Assembly: GCA_945870925.1 (NCBI GenBank)
Contig: CAMBTZ010000002.1
Coordinates: forward strand, 1 to 26,954
Reading direction: 5' to 3'
DNA from: Chlamydia trachomatis
Lineage (GTDB): Bacteria > Chlamydiota > Chlamydiia > Chlamydiales > 2-12-FULL-49-11
Length of the DNA stretch: 26,954 nt
Part shown: positions 7,705 to 14,273 of the stretch, piece by piece
How the letters are laid out: each line of letters starts with the position of its first letter
Position numbering within the stretch: the first letter of the stretch is position 1
Position numbers and translations under genes: made by a program
Notes under the pieces: generated by a model
What the model was told of the DNA's origin: nothing
Databases searched by the model: none
Seen by the model: only the letters and a program-made list of their open reading frames with translations

Positions 7705-8560
7705 GATTATTTGTAAGGTAAGTCTCTAAAAGGACCATTGTTTCTATGTAATTTTTTTTATAAGGATCTACTGAATATAAAGGAATTAAAAGTGCTTGAG
7801 CTAGTATTTTTGCAGCTTTATTGGAGTGTTGTGGTTGAGTGAAAATTCCAAGTATTTCATTGTGCTCTTTTTTCAAATCATTAATTAAATGGGTTAAATC
7901 TTTTGGCCTGGGCTCCTTTCCTTCATTGGGTTCAATTACGAACTGCCTAATATTATAACGCTTACAAAAATAAGTATAGGCTCCGTGGGAAGTAGCAAGA
8001 ATTTTATTATTTACAGGTTTCAACGAAGTTGAAAAAGCTTTGTCAATCCGGGTTAATTTATCCTTTAATGCACCATAGTTTTTCTCAAATAGAGCAGATT
8101 TTTCCGGAATAAGTGTTGAGAGAGTGTCGCAAATTATTTTAGCCTGCTTAATATCAACTAACGGGTCTAGCCAGAAATGCGTGTCAAAACTACAATTATC
8201 ATGATGATGGTGGTGGTCACAACCGTGAAGTTTTTCTATATTAGCGGATAGAGAGACCGCTTTTAATTTGGGATCGATAGATTTTAATTTTTTTAAAAGG
8301 GGTGATTCAAACCCTTCTCCTATAGTAAACCATATTTGAGCATGGTCATATTCAGTGAGGTCACGATGTTTAGGTTCCCAATTATGAGGGTCAACATAGG
8401 CTGGTAAAACGCATTTTGCAGTAACTGCTGATCCAGCAATCTCTTCGACCATCGAAACATAAGGTTCTACACTTAAGAGTATTAGGGGTTTTTCAGGGGT
8501 AGGTTCTTTAATTTTTGAACACCCAAAAAGGCATAGAACTAAGAATAAATATTTTTTCAT
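7685..8560 (-). CDS. znuA: Zinc/manganese-binding lipoprotein (ZnuA/TroA family)
   Basis: A 291-residue periplasmic binding protein. The N-terminus MKKYLFLVLCLFGC is a lipoprotein signal with lipobox LFGC and Cys14 as the lipidated residue. Metal ligands of the cluster-A1 family are in place: His59 (DPHNWEP), His128 (THFWLDP), His192 (SHGAY) and Asp265 (SVDPY). A His tract at 116-120, flanked by Cys114 and Cys123, lies before the second ligand. This His-rich loop is characteristic of zinc-specific members. It is the first gene of a minus-strand operon with ATPase and permease. I see no convincing Zur or metalloregulator box upstream, and no clear ribosome binding site. Confidence 0.92.
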   Translation of the reverse strand: MKKYLFLVLCLFGCSKIKEPTPEKPLILLSVEPYVSMVEEIAGSAVTAKCVLPAYVDPHNWEPKHRDLTEYDHAQIWFTIGEGFESPLLKKLKSIDPKLKAVSLSANIEKLHGCDHHHHHDNCSFDTHFWLDPLVDIKQAKIICDTLSTLIPEKSALFEKNYGALKDKLTRIDKAFSTSLKPVNNKILATSHGAYTYFCKRYNIRQFVIEPNEGKEPRPKDLTHLINDLKKEHNEILGIFTQPQHSNKAAKILAQALLIPLYSVDPYKKNYIETMVLLETYLTNNHVKTNH

Positions 8561-8602
8561 ATGCAGAATTGTAATATAAAAGACCTTATTAAAGCAAACG
8601 CC

Positions 8603-8631
8603 TTGCCTAAAAAAGAATATTTCTTTATATT
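8603..8631 (+). promoter_or_regulatory. Candidate promoter of tRNA-Ser
   Basis: TTGCCT (8603-8608) and TATATT (8626-8631) are spaced 17 bp apart. The expected transcription start is near 8638, about 40 nt before the tRNA. The unit could continue into nrdR, as no terminator with a T-run is visible between them. Confidence 0.6.
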
Positions 8632-8676
8632 CGCGGCACTTTTTCTTAAATCAAGGCGATAGGAGAGAGTGTTTTT

Positions 8677-8764
8677 GGAGGGGTGTCCGAGTGGCTGAAG
8701 GAGCACGCTTGGAAAGCGTGTATACGTTTATCGCGTATCGTGGGTTCGAATCCCACCTCCTCCG
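8677..8764 (+). tRNA. tRNA-Ser (GGA anticodon)
   Basis: An 88-nt class II tRNA. Acceptor GGAGGGG pairs with CTCCTCC, with discriminator G. The anticodon stem CACGC/GCGTG carries loop TTGGAAA with anticodon GGA at 8711-8713. A long variable arm is present (stem TACG..CGTA). The T arm is GTGGG-TTCGAAT-CCCAC. CCA is not encoded. Its last 16 bases plus the following TAATGA recur 140 bp downstream. Confidence 0.96.
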
Positions 8765-8910
8765 TAATGAAATGAAGGTGGTGGAGAAAGCCAATAATTT
8801 GGATTTCGGTGGGTGAGAAGTGAAGGAGCGCACGCATTAAGCAGGTAGTGCTTAATGTGAAAGGGCGACTGAACCTGCCCGAAAGGGGAATCCCACCTCC
8901 TCCTTAATGA
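8765..8910 (+). other. Unexplained structured segment ending in a copy of the tRNA-Ser 3' end
   Basis: Bases 8888-8910 repeat 8748-8770, the tRNA-Ser 3' end and beyond, with one mismatch in 23. A second similarity, TGAAGGAGC followed by CACGC, occurs at 8821-8835 and in the tRNA D arm at 8696-8708. Between them are an 11-bp hairpin with one G-T pair (8833-8843 with 8849-8859, loop GGTAG) and a CCC-GAAA-GGG hairpin with a GNRA tetraloop (8878-8887). GGTGGG (8808-8813) can pair with CCCACC (8892-8897) and close the whole. It may be a degenerate tRNA-Ser copy, a scar of integration at the tRNA, or a small structured RNA or leader before nrdR. It contains no open reading frame I support. Confidence 0.45.
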
Positions 8911-8931
8911 GTTGTGAAGTAGGTAGTTTAT

Positions 8932-9384
8932 ATGAAATGTCCGTTTTGCGGGTATGATGAGACTAAAGTTACCGATTCAAGGAATGCATCAGAATCAAAT
9001 GCGATTCGGAGAAGACGTGAATGTTTAAAATGTTTACGCAGGTTTACCACATTTGAGACGGTTGATCTTTTTATTCAAATAAAAAAACGTGATGGCCGCT
9101 ATGAAGAATTTCAAGTGGAAAAACTAATTCGAGGTCTTGATTCAGCGTGTAGACATACTCGAATAAGTCATGAGCAAGTACTTGCAATAGCAGCAGATGT
9201 CTCTCATGAAATCATGGATTTACAGACTAAAGAAATCGATACTCTAGCAATTGGAAAAATTGTTATGGAGAAATTAAAAAAACTAGATACTATCGCTTAT
9301 ATTCGATTTGCTTGCGTTTATAGACGATTTAAGGATAAAGATGAACTGATGCATGCAATTGCTGCAGAAGAGAGGGGTATATAA
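8932..9384 (+). CDS. nrdR: Transcriptional repressor NrdR
   Basis: 150 residues, the standard size. The N-terminal zinc ribbon has Cys3, Cys6, Cys31 and Cys34 (MKCPFCGYDETKVTDSR; CLKCLRRFTTFE), followed by an ATP-cone domain (from about residue 48, IKKRDGRYEEF). NrdR senses ATP/dATP and represses ribonucleotide reductase genes by binding NrdR boxes; no pair of such boxes is evident near this gene. It lies 21 bp after the structured segment behind tRNA-Ser and 2 bp before the DksA-like gene, heading a compact gene chain. Confidence 0.96.
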   Translation: MKCPFCGYDETKVTDSRNASESNAIRRRRECLKCLRRFTTFETVDLFIQIKKRDGRYEEFQVEKLIRGLDSACRHTRISHEQVLAIAADVSHEIMDLQTKEIDTLAIGKIVMEKLKKLDTIAYIRFACVYRRFKDKDELMHAIAAEERGI

Positions 9385-9386
9385 AT

Positions 9387-9752
9387 ATGTCGTTAACAAA
9401 AAGCGAAGTTGAAGGGTTTAAGGCACAATTACTTTCATTAAAAAAGCAGTTTCAACACTCTTTTGAAGGGAAAGCTTCTGATGCAAAAGCATCGGATGAA
9501 ATGAGAGGTGGTTCTCAAAATTATGCTGAAGAAGGGACAGAAGATTTTGACAGAGGTATTAGTATTGAAATTGCGGGTAAAGGAATTGAAGTGATTCGTC
9601 AAATCGATAATGCTCTAGATAAAATTGAAGAGGGAACGTACGGCATTTGTGAGATTACTGGTGAAGAAATCTCTAAAAAACGTTTAGATGCAATACCTTA
9701 TGCAACCATGACTCGAGAGGCTCAGGAAAAAATTGAAAAAGGACTTATCTAA
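9387..9752 (+). CDS. dksA: DksA/TraR family protein with degenerate zinc finger
   Basis: 121 residues. The N-terminal part is predicted alpha-helical coiled coil with an acidic tip region (EEGTEDFDR, 48-56). The C-terminal domain matches the DksA zinc-finger region (GTYGICEITGEEISKKRL). However, the four ligand positions C-x2-C-x17-C-x2-C read Cys88, Thr91, Thr109, Ala112, so zinc cannot be bound in the usual way. DksA proteins enter the RNA polymerase secondary channel and modulate initiation. Whether this one does is inferred only from homology. AGAGGGG precedes the ATG by about 9 nt. It starts 2 bp after nrdR and overlaps lspA by 20 bp. Confidence 0.85.
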   Translation: MSLTKSEVEGFKAQLLSLKKQFQHSFEGKASDAKASDEMRGGSQNYAEEGTEDFDRGISIEIAGKGIEVIRQIDNALDKIEEGTYGICEITGEEISKKRLDAIPYATMTREAQEKIEKGLI

Positions 9753-10215
9753 CGTAGTATCTCTTGTGGGGATACTCATTAGTCTTATAACAATTGATTT
9801 TTTGATAAAATTTTGGGTTAATTCCCATGTTTTTGAACCGATTGTAGTTTGGAAAAATTCGATCGGTATCGATTTCTTTATACAGCACGTAACCAATCGC
9901 GGTGGGGCCTGGGGAATGCTTGCATCCCTGTATAAGCCGCTTCTTATTATTCGCGTTTTAATAATCATGGGACTTCTTGCATATCTATGGAGTGAGACTC
10001 CGCCATTCAAGAAAAGTCTGTATATAATTTTAATTCTTTCCGGCGCTATGGGTAATGTTCTTGATTCTTTTTTATATGGTCATGTAATTGATATGTTTCA
10101 TTTTGTCTTTTGGGGAAGATCTTATGGTATTTTTAACTTTGCCGATGCTATCATCTTTATCGGAAGTATGGGGCTAATATTTACGCCCAAAAAAATAGCG
10201 CATGTCAATCGATAA
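9733..10215 (+). CDS. lspA: Lipoprotein signal peptidase II
   Basis: 160 residues, four hydrophobic helices, normal for the aspartyl protease that removes signal peptides from lipidated prolipoproteins in the inner membrane. The catalytic aspartates are in the conserved contexts GHVIDM (Asp120) and FNFADA (Asp138). The VTNRGGAWGM motif (53-62) is kept. The usual GNxxDR reads GNVLDS, so the Arg is replaced. The start is a TTG at 9733 with AGGA five bases upstream, inside the dksA reading frame; no ATG gives a full first helix. It overlaps the next gene by 14 bp. It may process lipoproteins such as the ZnuA encoded nearby. Confidence 0.92.
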   Translation: MKKDLSNVVSLVGILISLITIDFLIKFWVNSHVFEPIVVWKNSIGIDFFIQHVTNRGGAWGMLASLYKPLLIIRVLIIMGLLAYLWSETPPFKKSLYIILILSGAMGNVLDSFLYGHVIDMFHFVFWGRSYGIFNFADAIIFIGSMGLIFTPKKIAHVNR

Positions 10216-10783
10216 AGTTTTTAAAAAAGAAGAGTACCTTGTCTCAAAATGGCTCTCATCTTCATTTCTTGTTGCTGAAGAAGAATTTGCCTCTTTTATA
10301 AATGAGATGGGGGATTTTTTTCTTTTTTCAACAGGAAGTCTTGTCTCAAACTTAAACCCTATATCTCATGCTGTTTGGCAAGAAAATTATCTTGCGCATC
10401 CGAAACCAATGCTTATGACATATGATGAAAAAGATATTTATGCATTTGAGGCTAGAGAAGGTAAATTTTTAATTTATCCAAGAGCACCGGTTATACAAGT
10501 AAGAGAACATCAATTTATGTGGACAAGCGATCATAGAATCCAAACCATGGTGTATGGAAAGGATTCTATTAGTTGGGGTCTAAATTTTTCTTACCCTCAA
10601 ATTTTTTATGATCCTAAAACAAAAAAAATTATCGAAGTGTTAAAAGAAAAGGGCTCTCCAAATACGGAGGCGTTTAGAAAATTACAAAAATGGGTGCGTG
10701 ATTTTACTAAGCCAGCCCAGTTTTTAAGAGCGGGGAAAAAAATAAATGCAACATTTAGAATTGGCAAAAAGTGTACATGCTAA
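10202..10783 (+). CDS. Hypothetical protein, probably conserved in Chlamydiota
   Basis: 193 residues, soluble, no signal peptide or membrane helix. It is rich in aromatic residues (for example HQFMWTSDHR and WGLNFSYPQIFYDP) and ends with a basic tail GKKINATFRIGKKCTC. I do not recognise a domain. Its coding frame is supported by its position in a chain of overlapping genes: it overlaps lspA by 14 bp and pncC by 38 bp. Its context with lspA and RNA-modifying enzymes does not define a function. There is no clear ribosome binding site, so coupling to lspA translation is likely. Confidence 0.75.
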   Translation: MSIDKVFKKEEYLVSKWLSSSFLVAEEEFASFINEMGDFFLFSTGSLVSNLNPISHAVWQENYLAHPKPMLMTYDEKDIYAFEAREGKFLIYPRAPVIQVREHQFMWTSDHRIQTMVYGKDSISWGLNFSYPQIFYDPKTKKIIEVLKEKGSPNTEAFRKLQKWVRDFTKPAQFLRAGKKINATFRIGKKCTC

Positions 10784-11225
10784 ATTACAAGAAAAGAAGA
10801 AAAAGTTAGCTGTTGCTGAATCCTGCACAGGCGGCTTATTGATGGCTGACTTGACTAGTTTTCCCGGTGCTTCCGACTACTTGCTTGGGGGTGTTGTTGC
10901 CTATTCAAATGAATTAAAAAGAGAGCTTCTTCATGTATCACCTGTAACTCTTGAAATACATGGAGCTGTTAGCTCTGAAACTGTGATGGAAATGGTTAAG
11001 GGACTCTTTTTTGTGACTAAGGCCGATATAGCAATTGCTGTTTCAGGAATTTTAGGGCCGACGGGTGGTAGTGAGGAAAAGCCTATTGGAACAGTTTGGG
11101 TTGCTTATGGTGAAAGAGATAAGCAAGTAAAAAGTTATCTAGTCCCTCTTAATGACGCTCTATCTCGAGTAGAATATCGAGGAAGAGTAGTTACCTATCT
11201 TTTGGAGACACTTTGGAGCCTATAA
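10746..11225 (+). CDS. pncC: CinA C-terminal domain protein (nicotinamide-nucleotide amidase type)
   Basis: 159 residues: the stand-alone CinA C-terminal domain, without the N-terminal MoaB-like domain. Family motifs are present: AESCTGG (24-30) with the nucleophile Ser26, then VVAYSNELKRELL and VSGILGPTGGSEEKPIGTVW. The family hydrolyses nicotinamide mononucleotide to nicotinate mononucleotide plus ammonia in NAD salvage; that activity is inferred from homology. It overlaps the upstream unknown gene by 38 bp and the SpoU gene by 13 bp. Confidence 0.92.
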   Translation: MQHLELAKSVHAKLQEKKKKLAVAESCTGGLLMADLTSFPGASDYLLGGVVAYSNELKRELLHVSPVTLEIHGAVSSETVMEMVKGLFFVTKADIAIAVSGILGPTGGSEEKPIGTVWVAYGERDKQVKSYLVPLNDALSRVEYRGRVVTYLLETLWSL

Positions 11226-11977
11226 CAAGTAGACAAAATCCCCATTTTAGAAAATTACTCGATCTTCATAAACGTGAAGAGAGAGATAATTTAGGGCAAT
11301 TTCTTGTCGAAGGGGAAAGGGAGATTTCATTAACAAAGGAGATCGATATCCTTTATTATACAGAAATTACTCCATTTGTCATCGAGATGAAAAAAAAATC
11401 GCGTGAAATGATAGCTATATCTGCTGAGCTTTTAGAAAAGGCTTGTTATAGAGGGAGTAGTGTTGTTGCGGTTTGTTCAGCTAAGCTTGCAACGCTCGAG
11501 GAAATAAAAAACAAGTCCCTTCTTCTTGTGTGCGAATCAATAGAAAAGCCGGGGAATTTAGGGGCGATTTTACGTACGGCAGATGCTGCAGGCGTTAATG
11601 GAGTAATTGTTGCCGATCCGGTTGTTGATGTTTTTAATCCAAATGTTGTTAGAGCAAGTCTTGGAGCCATTTTCACTCTTCCAGTTGTTCAAGTTGATAG
11701 CAAAAATGCCTTGAAGTTTTTAAATGACCAAAAGATGCAAATTGTTGTCACAACTCCAAGTGCAAGCAAACTTTACCACGAAGTTGATTTTACAAAACCT
11801 ACGTGCATAGTGATCGGGAGTGAATCAAAAGGGTTATCTCCAGATTGGCTAGAAAATAAAAATTGTATACCTGTAATAATACCGATGATGGGCCATGTGG
11901 ACTCATTGAATGCCTCCATTTCAGCAAGCATAGTGATATATGAAGCTCTTAGACAAAGAAGTGCTCTACCTAGATAA
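11213..11977 (+). CDS. SpoU/TrmH family RNA 2'-O-methyltransferase
   Basis: 254 residues with the N-terminal L30e-like substrate-binding part (TSRQNPHFRKLLDLHKREER, then GQFLVEG) and the SPOUT catalytic domain. Motif 1 KPGNLGAILRTADAAG contains the catalytic Arg121. Motif 2 is IGSESKGLS (201-209). Motif 3 DSLNASISASIVIYE has Asn233 in the knot. It transfers a methyl group from S-adenosylmethionine to a ribose in tRNA or 23S rRNA; the target nucleoside is not predictable here. The start is TTG at 11213, with GGAG five bases upstream, inside the end of pncC. It overlaps the RluA gene by 38 bp. Confidence 0.92.
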   Translation: MEPITSRQNPHFRKLLDLHKREERDNLGQFLVEGEREISLTKEIDILYYTEITPFVIEMKKKSREMIAISAELLEKACYRGSSVVAVCSAKLATLEEIKNKSLLLVCESIEKPGNLGAILRTADAAGVNGVIVADPVVDVFNPNVVRASLGAIFTLPVVQVDSKNALKFLNDQKMQIVVTTPSASKLYHEVDFTKPTCIVIGSESKGLSPDWLENKNCIPVIIPMMGHVDSLNASISASIVIYEALRQRSALPR

Positions 11978-12575
11978 CCATTTATTAGTTGTCGATAAGC
12001 CACCCCTCCTCCTAACTCTGCCAACAACTGAGGTGAGCGATTCTGTTTTGACTAGAGGGCAAGCGTGGATTAAAGAGAAATTTCAAAAGCCGGGAAATGT
12101 CTTTCTCCATCCTGTTCATAGGTTAGACCGAGTTGCAAGTGGTATAGTGGTCTGTGCAAGAACAAGCAAAAGTCTCTCCAGATTGAATGAACAGATCCGT
12201 GGAGGCCAGTGGCATAAACTCTATCGATTGCGATTTGAAGGGAAGCTCCCTTCTTCAAAGGGGACTCTTCGTCATTTTTTAGAGAAGAGTGACTATCATA
12301 CAAAAGTGGTATCAGAAGGATGTGGACAAGAAGCGATCCTTCATTATAGTCAGGTTGCTCCCGGAATAGCTGAAGTCGAGCTTGTGACGGGAAGGTATCA
12401 TCAAATTAGAGCTCAATTTGCAGCCATTGGCTGTCCTATATGTGGTGATTACAAGTATGGTGCTGTTACTAAAGCAATCTCACCTGGAATAGATCTTTAT
12501 CACATGCGTCTTGAGTTTAAGCATCCTGTTACTAAAGAAATGATTCGTATTACAAGCTTAAATTGTATGTGCTAG
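11940..12575 (+). CDS. RluA family pseudouridine synthase
   Basis: 211 residues, a short member lacking an S4 RNA-binding domain (like RluA and TruC). The catalytic motif HRLDR is at 60-64, with Asp63 as the nucleophile. TGRYHQIRAQFAAIGCPICGDYKYG forms the second conserved block (given here as TGRYHQIRAQ and GDYKYG). It converts a uridine to pseudouridine in rRNA or tRNA; the site is unknown. The N-terminus EVLYLDNHLLVVDKPP fits the family, so the start at 11940, 38 bp inside the SpoU gene, is required. It ends the overlapping chain that begins with nrdR. Confidence 0.93.
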   Translation: MKLLDKEVLYLDNHLLVVDKPPLLLTLPTTEVSDSVLTRGQAWIKEKFQKPGNVFLHPVHRLDRVASGIVVCARTSKSLSRLNEQIRGGQWHKLYRLRFEGKLPSSKGTLRHFLEKSDYHTKVVSEGCGQEAILHYSQVAPGIAEVELVTGRYHQIRAQFAAIGCPICGDYKYGAVTKAISPGIDLYHMRLEFKHPVTKEMIRITSLNCMC

Positions 12576-12604
12576 TATTAATTTTTTAATATTGGAAGGG
12601 ATTT

Positions 12605-13501
12605 ATGAAAATTAAATTGGTTTTTTTGTTTTGTTTTAATCTTCTATTAATGCACGCAACACCTTTGCAGACAGTAGTAGATTACAATTATGGCTTGCTC
12701 CTTTTAGATGACGGATCAGTTTGGGGATTAGAAGAGGAGGATGATGAGAATGAAGTGTTTGTTAAAGGTGATATAGTTAATACAGAACTGCTCGAAGGTG
12801 AAATTCTAGGCAAGACGGGAGAGAGCGCTGTTGTTTGTAATGCATATGATTTTTTAATCAAGTGTGAAAGTGAGGATGAATTAGAGCGGATGTATGGCTA
12901 TCTTTCCCATTTAAGTAATGGGGAGGTTTTTGTCGGAATTAATTTTGAGCCGTATAAAATTACTCCTGGGCAAACTGTTCTAGTAGCAAGGTTTAATGAT
13001 GACGGATGTGCTTTAATCAATCAAGAGAGCTTAACTTTTATAAATAGCGGTGCTTACTTAGGTAATACGGGCAATCTTTCCATAATAAGGAGTGTTGTTG
13101 AAGTAACTGAATCTGGTTGCCTATTTGATGACGGGTTTGTTTTAAATCAAACTCTTCTTCCAGAAATAGATAGTCTTGAAATTTTTGAGAAAAATATTTC
13201 GTTACATTTTGATCCAAAAGAGCCGTTAAAACTCTATGTTGAAATAGTTGCGGATGACCAATTTGCAAATGTCTCAATCGACTGCCATGAACACTTAAAT
13301 ATTCAGATTGATTTAAGTGTTGAATTAGAAGATGGGGATCCTTGGAAAGAATCAATTTCATTTATAGGAAGCAAAGCTTTAAAAGAGGCTTTTATTCCCA
13401 CCGATTTAAAAGTTGGAGATAGACTTGCTTTTTACACTATTGATAATCCGTTATTTGGTGAGGAATTAAAAAATCGCATTTATTTTGTAGTGAAACAGTA
13501 A
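12605..13501 (+). CDS. Secreted repeat protein 1, unknown function
   Basis: 298 residues with a signal peptide (MKIKLVFLFCFNLLLMHA, cleavage near residue 18). The mature part is acidic and appears beta-rich. It contains repeated units of the form L-x-D/N-G-x-V/F followed about 20 residues later by G-D/Q-x-V: LLDDGSVWGLEEED with VKGDIV (33-58), LSNGEVFVGINF with PGQTVLV (103-127), FDDGFVLNQ (174-182), and LKVGDRLAFY near the C-terminus (268-277). GGAAGGGA before the ATG is a good ribosome binding site. A second protein of similar build follows after 49 bp, so the pair probably arose by duplication. I recognise no named family. An outer-membrane, periplasmic or exported role is possible. Confidence 0.78.
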   Translation: MKIKLVFLFCFNLLLMHATPLQTVVDYNYGLLLLDDGSVWGLEEEDDENEVFVKGDIVNTELLEGEILGKTGESAVVCNAYDFLIKCESEDELERMYGYLSHLSNGEVFVGINFEPYKITPGQTVLVARFNDDGCALINQESLTFINSGAYLGNTGNLSIIRSVVEVTESGCLFDDGFVLNQTLLPEIDSLEIFEKNISLHFDPKEPLKLYVEIVADDQFANVSIDCHEHLNIQIDLSVELEDGDPWKESISFIGSKALKEAFIPTDLKVGDRLAFYTIDNPLFGEELKNRIYFVVKQ

Positions 13502-13550
13502 TTCATTTTTGTGTAAACTCAGAAAAAATTTAGAAACAAATAGGTATCCG

Positions 13551-14273
13551 ATGAAGAAGATTATTTTGTTACTGATTGGCGCATCTCTTTATGCAAACGG
13601 TCTAGCAATCCCTGAATTGGATATTCATTCTTGTGAAGTTCTCCATTTAATCAATAATCAATTGATATCTACGGATGGACTTGTTTTAGAATTAAAAGAG
13701 CGTAACTACGTAGAATTATTTGATGAAGGAGACTCCATTCAAGTTAAGGAATCAAACGGTGATTATTCAGTTATACATAACTTGACTAATATTGAAGTGC
13801 CCTGCGGTTTGGCTGGAATAGTTGAAGGTAAAGTTCATTTTGTTGGAAAAGTAATGGATGGAATGGTTGAGCTTTCAAATGGTGAGCTTTTTGTTACGGA
13901 AGTTGATATTGAAGGTTTCTGGACAGTGAGAACTTCTGTTTTAAAAGTGGTTACACCAAATGGCGAAATATTAATCGACCTTAGTTCAGGGGACTCACAA
14001 CAAGTAGTATCTCTTGGGACACTTGATATATTTCGGGAACTTGATTTTATTACTTCTTCAAAAGGGCATCATGTCGAACTTGTCAAAACAGGGCCAGTTC
14101 GCTGGATTTCATCGGATCTTGGAAGTTGTCTCTATTGGGATGAGGGAGATGAAGTAATTGTTCAAAAATTTGTTAAGTCTAATATTAAGACGATTGATTT
14201 ATACACTCCCTTAGTTTTCCTTCATAATGTTACGCGAGATGAGTTTGCAATAGCTATTAGTGTAACTGAATAA
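13551..14273 (+). CDS. Secreted repeat protein 2, likely paralogue of the gene before it
   Basis: 240 residues with signal peptide MKKIILLLIGASLYANGLA. The ATG at 13551 has AGGT five bases upstream and gives a proper signal, whereas a longer frame starting at 13509 does not. Repeat-like units match those of the upstream protein: STDGLVLELKE with DEGDSIQV (40-65), LSNGELFVTEV (108-118), and LGSCLYWDEGDEVIV (190-204). VIHNLTNIE (74-82) and FLHNVTRDE (223-231) also look like two copies of one element. The gene's 3' end overlaps the convergent asd gene by 17 bp. No known domain is recognised. Cotranscription with secreted repeat protein 1 is likely from spacing. Confidence 0.75.
   Translation: MKKIILLLIGASLYANGLAIPELDIHSCEVLHLINNQLISTDGLVLELKERNYVELFDEGDSIQVKESNGDYSVIHNLTNIEVPCGLAGIVEGKVHFVGKVMDGMVELSNGELFVTEVDIEGFWTVRTSVLKVVTPNGEILIDLSSGDSQQVVSLGTLDIFRELDFITSSKGHHVELVKTGPVRWISSDLGSCLYWDEGDEVIVQKFVKSNIKTIDLYTPLVFLHNVTRDEFAIAISVTE

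Noticed and set aside
8561..8602. Zur-type metalloregulator box upstream of znuA
   Set aside because: No convincing inverted repeat of the right length was found between znuA and the tRNA-Ser promoter.
8646..8837. Minus-strand frames over tRNA-Ser giving peptides such as RRWDSNPRYAI and EEVGFEPTIRDK
   Set aside because: They are antisense translations of the tRNA-Ser gene, a well-known source of spurious database proteins.
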